A DNA stretch of 64,000 nucleotides from Clostridiales bacterium. GTDB lineage: Bacteria > Bacillota > Clostridia > Christensenellales > Aristaeellaceae. The translations under genes were made by a program, and so were the position numbers. Every line of letters starts with the position of its first letter. Positions within the stretch are counted from its first letter, which is position 1. The notes below the pieces were generated by a model that did not search any database, was not told where the DNA came from, and saw only the letters and a list, made by a program, of their open reading frames with translations. The DNA is taken from assembly GCA_004555155.1 (NCBI GenBank), contig SFJH01000017.1, positions 17,723 to 81,722 on the forward strand. The letters are read 5' to 3'. Positions 8,792-16,922 of the stretch are shown piece by piece.

Positions 8792-8822
8792 GGCGTTTCC
8801 AGCGGCCCGGCGTTTTTTTCGA
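8792..8822 (+). terminator. Possible terminator after the second 3'-end copy
   Basis: An imperfect GC-rich stem (CGGGGC/GCCCGG) followed by GCGTTTTTTT. No comparable signal follows the first copy of the gene end. Confidence 0.4.
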
Positions 8823-8921
8823 CAAATTTTGCCGCGCAGGCAGGGGTTTGGGCGCGAAAGCGCGAATTGATCAAGGTTCTGAAAATGCGGAAGGACCGTT
8901 CGGAGAAGGGGGGAGCGTCCG

Positions 8922-9860
8922 TTGCTGAGGATCCGGTTTCTGAATGTGGGAGACGGCGACGCGATTCTGGTAGAGGAGCTCTCCGGCGACCGCGCGTTTC
9001 GCATGCTGATCGACGCGGGGCGGGAGAGCGCGTCCGCGCCCTTCGGCAGCTGCGCGGAGCTGCTGCGCCGGGCGGGCGTGTCCCATCTGAACCGGCTGGT
9101 GATCACCCATCTGCACGCGGATCACATCGGCGGCGTGGCGGAGGTGCTGAACGCCGCAGCGGTGGACGAGCTGATCTCCGGCTACATCCCGCTGAACGCC
9201 GGCGCGCAGATCCCCTGGGACGCGGGCGCGGGGAAGGCCGTGCGGGGGATGATCCTCTGCGTGAACCGGTGGTCGGCGGACGTGGCGCGGCTCAGGGCGC
9301 AGGGCGGGCGGTGCACGGAGCTGTACGCTTCCTGGCGCGGCGTGCGGCTGACCCCGATGCTGACGGCGGACTTTCTCGTGCCCGATGTGCGGGCGCTGCG
9401 GCTGCAGCGGCAGGTCTGGAACCACATGCTGGAGCCGCGCCCGGTGCCCGGGGCGCGCAAGCTGAGGGCGTCGCGGCTGCGCAATCCCAACTCGCTGCGG
9501 GTGCGCCTGCACTACGCCGGCCGGCGGATCGAGCTGCCCGGCGACTGCTACGGCAGCGTCTGGGAGGACGAGGCCGAGCCCTGCGACATCCTGAAGGCGC
9601 CCCACCACGGCGACGACAAGGCCGTGACCGGCGCGCTGCTGGATCGGCTGCGCCCGGCCCATGCGGTGATCAGCTGCAGCCGAACCTATCAGCCCGCGAA
9701 GAACCGGCCCTCCGCCGCGACCATCGCCCGGCTGCGCCGCGCGGGCGCGCAGGTGTGGTATACCGACGCCTTTGACGACAAGATCGCTCCGCCCCGGGAG
9801 TGGCCGTGGGTGGACTTCGCCATTCTGGACGACGGCGGCGTCATTCCGCCCGGGGAGTGA
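8922..9860 (+). CDS. Metallo-beta-lactamase-fold hydrolase (ComEC C-domain type)
   Basis: 312 residues from TTG 8922, with GGGGGAG 7-8 bases before it; the product begins LRIRFLNVGDGDAILVEE, the typical start of ComEC-type MBL proteins. Metal ligands are seen in THLHADHIGG (His63, His65, Asp67, His68) and a later APHHGD (about 227). There is no membrane segment, so this is a free-standing cytosolic member, not the DNA-uptake channel. Stand-alone relatives are probably phosphodiesterases or nucleases; the substrate is not known. Confidence 0.75.
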   Translation: MLRIRFLNVGDGDAILVEELSGDRAFRMLIDAGRESASAPFGSCAELLRRAGVSHLNRLVITHLHADHIGGVAEVLNAAAVDELISGYIPLNAGAQIPWDAGAGKAVRGMILCVNRWSADVARLRAQGGRCTELYASWRGVRLTPMLTADFLVPDVRALRLQRQVWNHMLEPRPVPGARKLRASRLRNPNSLRVRLHYAGRRIELPGDCYGSVWEDEAEPCDILKAPHHGDDKAVTGALLDRLRPAHAVISCSRTYQPAKNRPSAATIARLRRAGAQVWYTDAFDDKIAPPREWPWVDFAILDDGGVIPPGE

Positions 9861-9944
9861 GTTTTTCCGGAAGAGCGCAGGAATTCGCGCCGGGCTTGTC
9901 GAATAGTACATCCAACGGTGATTATGGAAAAGGAGTGACTGCCC

Positions 9945-10478
9945 ATGAACCTCTGGCACGATATCCGTCCCGGCCGCATGAAATCCGACGACTTCATGGC
10001 CGTGATCGAAATTGAGAAGGGCTCCAAAAACAAGTACGAGATGGACAAGGAGACCGGCGCGCTGCGGCTGGACCGCATCCTGTACACCTCCACCCACTAC
10101 CCGGCCAACTACGGCTTCATCCCCCGCACCTATGCCGACGACAACGATCCGCTGGACGTGCTGGTGCTGTGCAGCGAGACCATCCGCCCCATGAGCCTGG
10201 TGCGGGTGTATCCCATCGGCTATTTTGCCATGAAGGACGGCAACGCCATGGACGAGAAGATCCTGGCCGTGCCCTTCGGCGACCCCGTGTACAACACCTA
10301 CCACGACGTGTTCGACCTGCCCAGCCACATCGCCGAGGAGATCAGCCACTTCTTCAACGTCTACAAGAGCCTGGAGGGCGACAAGAACGTGGAGATCGCC
10401 GGCGTGTACGGCCGCGAGGAGACCATCCAGGTCATCCAGCGCTGCTACGACCGGTATATCGAGAAGTTCTGCCGGTAG
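9945..10478 (+). CDS. ppa: Inorganic pyrophosphatase (family I)
   Basis: 177 residues, the usual length of the soluble family I enzyme, which splits pyrophosphate with Mg2+ in the cytosol and drives biosynthesis. The signature DDNDPLDVLVL (65-75) carries the metal-binding aspartates 66, 68 and 71; the E...K...Y pattern (EIEKGSKNKYE) is also present. AAAGGAGTG precedes the ATG. It is a single gene with a strong terminator just behind it, the insertion point of one copy of the element described at 10526. Confidence 0.93.
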   Translation: MNLWHDIRPGRMKSDDFMAVIEIEKGSKNKYEMDKETGALRLDRILYTSTHYPANYGFIPRTYADDNDPLDVLVLCSETIRPMSLVRVYPIGYFAMKDGNAMDEKILAVPFGDPVYNTYHDVFDLPSHIAEEISHFFNVYKSLEGDKNVEIAGVYGREETIQVIQRCYDRYIEKFCR

Positions 10479-10488
10479 AGCGCGGCGC

Positions 10489-10525
10489 AAAAAAATCCAA
10501 CCGAAGCGAATCGGTTGGATTTTTT
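10489..10525 (+). terminator. ppa terminator (first copy)
   Basis: AATCCAACCGA pairs with TCGGTTGGATT around AGCGAA, with A-runs before and TTTTTT after. The 3' arm plus T-run (TCGGTTGGATTTTTT) recurs at 10752-10766. Confidence 0.92.
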
Positions 10526-10750
10526 GCGTGTCAAAAAAGGATTTCTGACACTTTCGATGAAACTCTGAGGATTTTCATCGAGCAGGAGGAAGACCTTCGG
10601 AAATCTGAAAATCTCACGATTTTCCGGGCGATTTCCTGACGGAAGGTGTTCTTTTTCCGCCGCTGTCGCTTGCGGAAAAAGTCGGGCGCGCCGTACACGC
10701 CGCCGCGCCCGATTTTTCAGGCGGTTCTGCAGAGGTTTTCTGACAGTCTG
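10526..10750 (+). mobile_element. Terminator-flanked stem-loop element, copy A
   Basis: 225 bp without a credible gene, in ppa orientation. It begins GCGTGTCAAAAAAGG and ends GGTTTTCTGACAGTCTG. Consecutive stems are visible: CGATGAA/TTCATCG (10554-10576), GGAAATC...GATTTCC with inner AAAATC/GATTTT (10597-10633), a perfect 10-bp CTTTTTCCGC/GCGGAAAAAG (10650-10680) and an 8-bp CGGGCGCG/CGCGCCCG (10683-10711). It is flanked by the ppa terminator and by a second copy of that terminator's 3' arm. It matches the copies at 13.9, 18.4 and 47.0 kb. Confidence 0.75.
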
Positions 10751-10777
10751 TTCGGTTGGATTTTTTCTGTTCCGGGA

Positions 10778-12829
10778 TCAGTAGATCACCACGATGGTAC
10801 CGGCTTCACAGTTTTCATAGATCCACTTCGCGTCCTCCACGCTCAGCCGCACGCAGCCGTGGGAGGCCTTGTGGCCCAGGTTGTACACGGAGCTGACGCG
10901 CAGCGTGCGCTCGTCGCGCTCGCTGAACAGCACGGAGTGGAAGTAGTACGAACCGGTGATGCGCCAGGCGTACTGGGCCCAGCACTTGAACTTGTAGAAG
11001 TAGTGCCAGCGATCCAGCGGCTCGGTGGTGGCGGAGTAGATGCCGGCGGGGGTCAGGTTGCCCAAACCGGTGGAGCAGATGAAGGTTTTGATCTGCTCGT
11101 AGCGGTGGTCGTCGCCGAGCTGGTAGACGTACACGCGCTGGTCGTCGGTGCTCACCACCAGCTTGTACTTCGTCCAGTTGCCGATGGCGTCGGCGGAGAA
11201 CAGCGCCTGCTGGGTGGCCTCGTCGCCCACGCCGGTCACCGGCAGGCCGTTGGCCTCCTGAAACGCCTCCACCGCGCTGCGGGTGCCGCCGCCGTAGAGG
11301 CCGTCCACGCCGCCTGCGGTCAGATAGAACAGGCTGTACAGCCGGCGCTGCAGCCGGAGAATCTCGTCCGCGTCCGCGCCGGATTCGACGTCGGCGGCAT
11401 AGCCGATCAGCCCGCCGTCCAGCAGCGCGCGCTGCGCCTCGGCGGAGAGGGTCTCCCGGGGGGCGAACAGCTCGGCGGAGCCGCTCTCCCGGGCGATCAG
11501 GCAGTCGTACAGCCGCGCCAGCGCGCTCTCCAGGTCGCTCCCGTACCTGCCGTCGTCCAGACCGGACAGCAGGCCCAGATCGATCAGCGCCCGCTGCACG
11601 TCGGCGACCACGCCGCATGCGTCGCCCATCGCGACCGCGTGGGGGGCGAAGTGGGCCGCGGACGGCGCGTCCCCGTCAAACAGCGCGTCGATGACGGCGC
11701 GGTCGGCCGCGCCGGTTTCGGGCAGACCCGCCGCGGACTGGAACATGGCCAGCGCGGAGACGGCGTAATCGTCGAAGCACCCGTCGGGCGCGGCGTCCAG
11801 ATAGCCCAGATTCGCCAGACGGCGCTCCACGCGGGCGGCCTCGCCGCCCTCGTCGCCGGGGTTCACGTCGGTCAGATAGCTGGAATAATCGTCGGCGAAC
11901 AGCGCCTCCTGCGTCAGCGATCCGGCCTCGCCGGTGGCGGTCACGCCGAGATCCGCCGCCTGTCCCTGATCGATCAGATGCTGCTGGAAGGCCAGCACGG
12001 CGGCGGCGGTGTTCTTGCCGTACTGCCCGTCGGCGCGGTCGGACAGGAAGCCCAGCTTGATCAGCCGCTGCTGAAGCGCCTGCACGTCTTCACCCTTGTC
12101 GCCGGTGGACAGCGGCGGGCGCACCGCGGCGGCCTCGTCGGAGAACAGCGCCGCGCGGGTGGCGTCGTCGATCCAGCCGGTGACCGGCAGTCCGTGCAGC
12201 TGCTGGAACGCGCGCGTGGCGGATTCGGACTTGGGGCCGAAGATGCCGTCGGCGGAGCCGGTGAGATAGCCCAGCTCGATCAGCCGCTGCTGGATGGCGC
12301 GCGCGTCCTCCGGGGACAGGCTCGCGCCGTTCACCTGCGCGTCGTCGCCCTCCACGGGCTGCAGCTCGTCCGCCACGGGCCCCAGCAGGGCGTTGAGCGT
12401 GGCGTCGTCCACCATGCCGGTGGGCTCCAGGCCGCAGTCCGTCTGGAAGTGCTGCAGCGCGGCGGCGGACTGCTGGCCGAAGACGCCGTCGGCCTCGCCG
12501 TCCAGATACTCCAGCTTGATCAGACGCTGCTGCAGATGCATAACAACGGCCTGTCCGCCGCAGGCCAGCGCGGCGGCGGTGGCCTGATTGACCTCGCCGG
12601 TGGGGTTCAGGCCGTTGGCCGACTGGAAGGCGGAGACCGCCCGGGCGGTGGATTCGCCGTAGAGGCCGTCGACGCTGCCGCCGAGATAGCCCAGCGCAGC
12701 CAGCTGCTGCTGCACGCGCTCCACATCCTCTCCCTGCATGCCCGCGGCCAGATTTTCCGCGCAGGCGCAGACGGCGGTCAGGACCAGCGCCGTCAGCAGC
12801 GCCGTGATTCTTTTGAAAGCCTGTTTCAC
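10778..12829 (-). CDS. L,D-transpeptidase with seven peptidoglycan-binding repeats
   Basis: 683 residues, secreted (signal peptide ending near ACAENLA). Seven PG_binding_1-like repeats of the LQQRLIKLGFL...DGxYG type cover about residues 20-545, then a YkuD catalytic domain with SHGCVRLSVEDAKWIYENC near the end. Such enzymes make 3-3 crosslinks or attach proteins in the wall through the active Cys. I chose GTG 12829: the GAGGTG ahead of it is 9 bases away, whereas the upstream GTG overlaps that site. It converges with ppa; the 3' ends are separated only by the stem-loop element. Seven binding repeats is a high number for the family. Confidence 0.85.
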   Translation of the reverse strand: MKQAFKRITALLTALVLTAVCACAENLAAGMQGEDVERVQQQLAALGYLGGSVDGLYGESTARAVSAFQSANGLNPTGEVNQATAAALACGGQAVVMHLQQRLIKLEYLDGEADGVFGQQSAAALQHFQTDCGLEPTGMVDDATLNALLGPVADELQPVEGDDAQVNGASLSPEDARAIQQRLIELGYLTGSADGIFGPKSESATRAFQQLHGLPVTGWIDDATRAALFSDEAAAVRPPLSTGDKGEDVQALQQRLIKLGFLSDRADGQYGKNTAAAVLAFQQHLIDQGQAADLGVTATGEAGSLTQEALFADDYSSYLTDVNPGDEGGEAARVERRLANLGYLDAAPDGCFDDYAVSALAMFQSAAGLPETGAADRAVIDALFDGDAPSAAHFAPHAVAMGDACGVVADVQRALIDLGLLSGLDDGRYGSDLESALARLYDCLIARESGSAELFAPRETLSAEAQRALLDGGLIGYAADVESGADADEILRLQRRLYSLFYLTAGGVDGLYGGGTRSAVEAFQEANGLPVTGVGDEATQQALFSADAIGNWTKYKLVVSTDDQRVYVYQLGDDHRYEQIKTFICSTGLGNLTPAGIYSATTEPLDRWHYFYKFKCWAQYAWRITGSYYFHSVLFSERDERTLRVSSVYNLGHKASHGCVRLSVEDAKWIYENCEAGTIVVIY

Positions 12830-13028
12830 GAGTGATAGCACCTCATCTTTCGCATACCCCTAATGATAATCCATTTTGCATGCGCGCACAAGGGGCGCGG
12901 AGACTTTTTACAATCGCCCGGCGCAGGCCTGAGCGCGCGAATTTTTTTCCGGAAAATGGAACCCCGCAACGGTTCATTTCGTCCAAAAAGCAAACGGATT
13001 TTCAGGGGTCACAGAGGGAGGAGATCGC

Positions 13029-13814
13029 ATGAAGAGGTTTGCGGGATTGCTGATGGCCGCAGTGCTGCTGGCGGTTTGCCTGACGGCGGTCGCGGAGAAT
13101 TACAACTATGTCTATTTCACGGGTGCGGCGAATGTGCGCACCGGTCCGGGGCTGAGCTACGCGTCCATCGGCTCGATCGACAGCGGCTCCACGCTGCCGT
13201 ATCTGCAGAGCGCGTCCCGGGACAGCCGCGGCGTGACCTGGTACAAGGTGTCGTTCAGCGGCACCACGGGCTGGGCGTCCTCGAAGCACTGCACGCTCAC
13301 GAACAGCAGCGGCACGTCGGTGTACGCGTCGGGCGGCAGCACGTCGGTCTACGGCAATTCGTATGTGGACGGCGGCAAGCTCAGCGGCGCCTGGGTCTGC
13401 GCCACGGCGAACGCCAACGTGCGCTCCGGCCCGGGCCTGGGCTACGCGTTGCTGGACGCGATGGAGGAGGGCGAGTACGCCGCGTTCCTGGGCAATACGG
13501 CCTATGACAGCCGCGGGGTGTGCTGGTACAATGTGAAGTTTGACGGCAGCACGGGCTGGGTGTCCTCGGCGTACACGAAGGTGACCGGCACGGCCTCGGA
13601 CGTGTATTATGGATACGTCATGGCTACCGGCGGCGATTCCAACGTCCGCACGGGCGCGGGCCTGGGCTACAGCTCCATCGGCTGCCTGTACGAAGGGGAG
13701 TCGGCCGCGTATCTGGGCAACTCGATGACGGATGCGCGCGGGGTGCTGTGGTATCAGATCAGCTTCGACGGCCGCAGCGCCTGGGTATCCTCCAGATATA
13801 CGACGCTGTATTGA
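13029..13814 (+). CDS. Secreted protein with three SH3 domains
   Basis: 261 residues: signal peptide (1-22), then three bacterial SH3 domains, each with NVRTGPGLxYxSIG and ending W(Y/G)..VSS. They lie at about 28-97, 120-190 and 195-261. The domains bind cell-wall peptide or glycan; no catalytic domain is present, so the protein is likely a wall-binding structural or signalling factor. GAGGAG precedes the ATG. It is followed by a terminator that occurs twice, on both sides of an inserted stem-loop element. Confidence 0.8.
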   Translation: MKRFAGLLMAAVLLAVCLTAVAENYNYVYFTGAANVRTGPGLSYASIGSIDSGSTLPYLQSASRDSRGVTWYKVSFSGTTGWASSKHCTLTNSSGTSVYASGGSTSVYGNSYVDGGKLSGAWVCATANANVRSGPGLGYALLDAMEEGEYAAFLGNTAYDSRGVCWYNVKFDGSTGWVSSAYTKVTGTASDVYYGYVMATGGDSNVRTGAGLGYSSIGCLYEGESAAYLGNSMTDARGVLWYQISFDGRSAWVSSRYTTLY

Positions 13815-13839
13815 CAGAAGCGGGGATGCGTCCCCGTCA

Positions 13840-13881
13840 GACCGCGCGAAAAACCAGCCGGGTGTGCACCGGCTGGTTTTT
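13840..13881 (+). terminator. SH3-protein terminator (first copy)
   Basis: AAAAACCAGCCGG and CCGGCTGGTTTTT form a 13-bp stem. The 42-bp stretch including GACCGCGCG ahead of it is repeated without a change at 14084-14125. Confidence 0.92.
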
Positions 13882-14083
13882 GCGTGTCAAAAAAGTCTTT
13901 TTGATACGCTCCATGAAAATCCGAGGATGTTCATGGAGCGGGAGGAGGACTGCGGAAATCTGAAAATCTCACGGTTTTCCGGGCGGTTTCCTGACCGAAG
14001 GGATCTTGCGCCTGCGGAAAGAGACGGGCGCGCCGTACACGCCGCCGTGGCCGATTGCACAGGCGGTTCCGCGCAGGGTTTTC
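13882..14083 (+). mobile_element. Terminator-flanked stem-loop element, copy B
   Basis: 202 bp in the orientation of the upstream gene, aligned to copy A over nearly its whole length: same start (GCGTGTCAAAAAAG), CCATGAA/TTCATGG stem (the partner of CGATGAA/TTCATCG in A), GCGGAAATCTGAAAATCTCACG block, CGGGCGCGCCGTACACGCCGCC, AGGCGGTTCCGCGCAGGGTTTTC end. The long U-rich stem of copy A is mostly lost here. Flanked by perfect 42-bp direct repeats of the host terminator. Confidence 0.78.
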
Positions 14084-14125
14084 GACCGCGCGAAAAACCA
14101 GCCGGGTGTGCACCGGCTGGTTTTT
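14084..14125 (+). terminator. SH3-protein terminator (second copy)
   Basis: An exact 42-bp repeat of 13840-13881, beyond element copy B. Confidence 0.9.
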
Positions 14126-14174
14126 CTGTACTGCGCCAGCTTTGAAATGGAACCTCGCGCTTTCTTGCAAAAGA

Positions 14175-14214
14175 ACGATCTGGGAATCCGGAAACCTCCG
14201 GATTCCCAGATCGT
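14175..14214 (-). terminator. Isomerase-gene terminator, distal copy
   Basis: ACGATCTGGGAATCCGGA pairs with TCCGGATTCCCAGATCGT; on the minus strand GTTCTTTTGC follows. It is a near copy of the hairpin at 14345-14381, with one A-T to G-C paired change. Confidence 0.75.
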
Positions 14215-14344
14215 TGCGCCGCCGTGGCCGATTGCGCAGGCGGTTCCGCGCAAAGCTTTTTCGATAGCCGGGGAGCATCCGGCGGGTTCTGCACTGCGTC
14301 CACTCCGTCCCGGAGCGCTGGACCGCTCCCGTTTTGCAAAAGAA
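14214..14344 (+). mobile_element. Partial stem-loop element (copy B') between two terminator copies
   Basis: Bases 14215-14272 repeat the 3' third of copy B (GCCGCCGTGGCCGATTG, AGGCGGTTCCGCGC). The 5' two thirds are missing. The piece lies between two copies of the terminator of the minus-strand isomerase gene, each preceded by TTGCAAAAGAAC. This could be a second, decayed insertion or the product of recombination with copy B. Confidence 0.5.
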
Positions 14345-14381
14345 CGGTCTGGGAATCCGGAATTTCCGGATTCCCAGACCG
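14345..14381 (-). terminator. Isomerase-gene terminator, proximal copy
   Basis: CGGTCTGGGAATCCGGAA and TTCCGGATTCCCAGACCG form a nearly loop-less stem; on the minus strand GTTCTTTTGC follows. Confidence 0.8.
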
Positions 14382-14453
14382 CAGGCGATTGTCCCCGAAA
14401 GAGATCGGGAGGGCCGCAACCCTCCCGCATGGAAATCGCGCCCGACCGCTGCG

Positions 14454-15293
14454 TCAGTCCAGCTCGGATACGATCTTCTTCAGCACCTTCAGACCGCTGC
14501 GGAGCGCGGGCAGGTTGTCCTCCATGCCCTCGAATTCCAGCGACAGCCAGCCGTCGTAGCCGTTCTCGCGGAGGATCTTCACGCACTCCTTCACCGGCAC
14601 CACGCCGTGGCCCACGACCGTGCCGCGCAGGAACGCGCCGCCGCGGGTGGGGAACCACTCGTCGCTGGGCTGCTCCTTCTTCACCAGGAAATCCTTCGCG
14701 TGGGCGTGTACCGCATACGGCGCGGCGATGGGCAGCGCGTGGGTCGGCCATTCGTCCGCGCACAGGAAGTTGCCCATGTCCACCAGCCAGCGGTAGTTCG
14801 GATGGTTCACCGCCAGCATCAGCTCCTCCACGCGATGGCTGTCCTGCATCACGTAGCCGTGGTTTTCCGTGCAGGTGATCACGCCCCTGGACTGCGCGTA
14901 CTCCGCCACCTCGCGGATATCGGCGGCGGTGCGCTCGATGATCTCGCGCCAGGGCACGTCCCGGCGCCAGGTCACGTCGTGGCGCATCACCTTCACGCCC
15001 AGAATCGCGGCCACGTCCACCTGGCCCTTCAGCCGCGCCACCTCGTTTTCATGCGCCAGAAAGTCCGCGCCCACGGTGTAGGCCGCGATCGGCAGGCCGA
15101 TTTCGTCGCAGTGCGCGCGGATGGCCCGGGCCAGCGCCTCCACGCTCTCGGCAGGCTGTACCTCGGTGCTCAGGTCGATGAATTCAATGCCCTCGAACCC
15201 CATTTCCCTGGCGATATCGCAAATCTGGAAATAGTTCGCGCCGGTATCGCGCAAATACTTGGAGAAGCTGTAGCTGCTTACGCCGATTTTCAT
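14454..15293 (-). CDS. Sugar phosphate isomerase/epimerase-family protein
   Basis: 279 residues of the xylose-isomerase-like TIM barrel family (AP endonuclease 2 superfamily). Seen: MKIGVSSYSF start, EGIEFIDLS, TCTENHGY, WLVDMGNF, VHAHAKDF and SLEFEG, the strand ends that carry metal-binding Glu, His and Asp residues in this family. These enzymes act on keto sugars or inositol-like compounds; the actual substrate cannot be told. GGAGG precedes the ATG. It stands alone, converging with the SH3 gene. Confidence 0.75.
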   Translation of the reverse strand: MKIGVSSYSFSKYLRDTGANYFQICDIAREMGFEGIEFIDLSTEVQPAESVEALARAIRAHCDEIGLPIAAYTVGADFLAHENEVARLKGQVDVAAILGVKVMRHDVTWRRDVPWREIIERTAADIREVAEYAQSRGVITCTENHGYVMQDSHRVEELMLAVNHPNYRWLVDMGNFLCADEWPTHALPIAAPYAVHAHAKDFLVKKEQPSDEWFPTRGGAFLRGTVVGHGVVPVKECVKILRENGYDGWLSLEFEGMEDNLPALRSGLKVLKKIVSELD

Positions 15294-15379
15294 AAAATAC
15301 CCTCCTGATTCATCCGCCGCGGCCTGGCGCGGTGGTGATTTTCATTTTCTGCATGTGTATTTCGCGCCTGTGCGAAAAA

Positions 15380-15411
15380 TGCCTCCACGGGAAATCGCGG
15401 AGGCATTGCAT
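15380..15411 (-). terminator. Terminator of the coiled-coil gene
   Basis: On the minus strand AATGCCTCC and GGAGGCATT form a stem followed by TTTTCG. Confidence 0.8.
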
Positions 15412-15413
15412 GA

Positions 15414-16835
15414 TCAACCTTCGACCTCGATGGTCACCGGCACGCGGCTGGTCAGCTGGACGCTGCCGTCCTCGTTGTACACGGTGGACACCAGCTCGCC
15501 CTGGTAAGCGCCCGCGCTCAGCGGCTCGCTCAGCGTGAACGCGTCCACGCGATCGCCGGGGTTCAGCGGCTCGGAGCGGTACAGCTCGCGGCCCTCGGCT
15601 TCCAGCGTCAGCACCACGGTATTGCCGCTGACGGTGGTGTTCTCATAATTGCAGGTTGCGCTCACGCCGTCGCCGGCCACGGTGACGACCGCGGACACGG
15701 ACGTGGCGATGTGCGCCTCGCCGTCTACCAGCTCGCGGGACAGCAGATAGGCCTGCAGCTCCGCCAGACGGCGCTCATACGCCTCGCGGGCCAGATCCAG
15801 CTCCGCGCCGATGGCGTCGGATTCCTCCTTCGCCGTCGCCAGCTGGGTCTCCAGCTGCGCCAGCGCGGCGGCGCCGCTCTCGCTCTGGGCGTCCAGCTCC
15901 GCGATCTGCGCTTCCAGATCGGCGATGACGGCGTTGGCGGCGTCCAGCTCGGACTGGCGGCTGGCCAGCTCGGTCTGGGCTTCGGCCAGCGATTCGCGCT
16001 GCGCGGACAGCTCCTCGGACACGGCGGTCAGATCGGCGATGGCGGCGTTCAGCTGCTCCTCCAGCGCCGCGATGCCGGCCAGCTTCTCCGCGTCGGACGC
16101 GGTGCTCTCCAGGATCTCGGCCAGCTGGCGGTTCAGCGCGTTCACCTCGGCGCTCAGATCGGCCTCGACGGCGGGCGCGGTTTCCGGCGCGGGGGTCGCC
16201 TGGGCCGCGGGGGTTTCCGCGGGCTCGGGCGTGCTGCCCAGCTCCGCCAGACGGGCCTCGGCGTCGCGCAGCGCGCTCTCCAGCTCGGTCACCTTCGCCT
16301 CAAACTCGGCCACGGCGGCCTCCAGGGCCTCCGCGTCGGAGCCGTCGGCCAGCGCGGCCTCCAGCTCGGCCACGCGGGCCTTGAACTCGGCCAAGGCGGT
16401 CTCCAGCTCGCCGCTTTCGCCCACCTCTGCGGTCTGGGCCTGCAGGGCTTCGACCTTTTCGCGTTCGCCCTCCAGCTCGGACTGGGCGGCGGCCAGCTCG
16501 GTCTGAGCGCCCTCCAGCTCGGTCTGGGCGGCGGTCAGCTCGGTCTGAGCGCCCACCAGCTCGGTCTGGGCGGCTTCCAGTTCGCCGGTCAGGCTCTCGA
16601 CCTCGGTCTGGGCGGCGGTCAGCTCGGTGTTCAGGCGATCCAGCTCGGACTGGGCGGCTTCCAGGTCGCTTTGCAGAGAAGCGGAATTGTCCTGCGCCTC
16701 GACAAGCTGCGCGTTCACGGCGGCATAGTCGGCCTTGCTGGCGGCCAGCTGATTTCTGAAGATCACCACGCCGGCCACAGAGAGAATCAGCAGCACGATC
16801 AGCACAATCAACCAAATCTTGTTCTTGCGATCCAT
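15414..16835 (-). CDS. Membrane-anchored long coiled-coil protein
   Basis: 473 residues: short cytoplasmic tail, membrane helix (7-26), then an outside coiled coil to about residue 365 made of heptads and 14-residue repeats such as LTAAQTELEGAQTELAAAQ. The last 100 residues form a beta-rich domain with RVPVTIEVEG at the end. Function unknown; the build is that of a spacer or scaffold reaching into the wall. AGGGAGGC precedes the ATG. Low-complexity DNA in the coiled-coil part may vary in length between strains. Confidence 0.6.
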   Translation of the reverse strand: MDRKNKIWLIVLIVLLILSVAGVVIFRNQLAASKADYAAVNAQLVEAQDNSASLQSDLEAAQSELDRLNTELTAAQTEVESLTGELEAAQTELVGAQTELTAAQTELEGAQTELAAAQSELEGEREKVEALQAQTAEVGESGELETALAEFKARVAELEAALADGSDAEALEAAVAEFEAKVTELESALRDAEARLAELGSTPEPAETPAAQATPAPETAPAVEADLSAEVNALNRQLAEILESTASDAEKLAGIAALEEQLNAAIADLTAVSEELSAQRESLAEAQTELASRQSELDAANAVIADLEAQIAELDAQSESGAAALAQLETQLATAKEESDAIGAELDLAREAYERRLAELQAYLLSRELVDGEAHIATSVSAVVTVAGDGVSATCNYENTTVSGNTVVLTLEAEGRELYRSEPLNPGDRVDAFTLSEPLSAGAYQGELVSTVYNEDGSVQLTSRVPVTIEVEG

Positions 16836-16922
16836 GGAAAAGCCTCCCTAGATGATTGCTATATTCCCTCTAAGTATAGCATAAATTCTTTGAAAAAAAT
16901 AGCCCCAAATACGAATTTTGTG

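Noticed and set aside
6364..8874. Long minus-strand open frame of 836 codons
   Set aside because: Shadow of the tetM-like gene and its array; no ribosome site or recognisable domain.
8374..8928. Open frames in the 36-bp array as genes
   Set aside because: Low-complexity repeats open in several frames on both strands, no ribosome site; they derive from the gene's own 3' end.
10526..10750. Group IIC intron or IS element for the terminator-flanked copies
   Set aside because: Length 136-487 bp, no reverse transcriptase, transposase, domain V-like hairpin or terminal inverted repeats that I can see; group IIC introns also do not duplicate the terminator.
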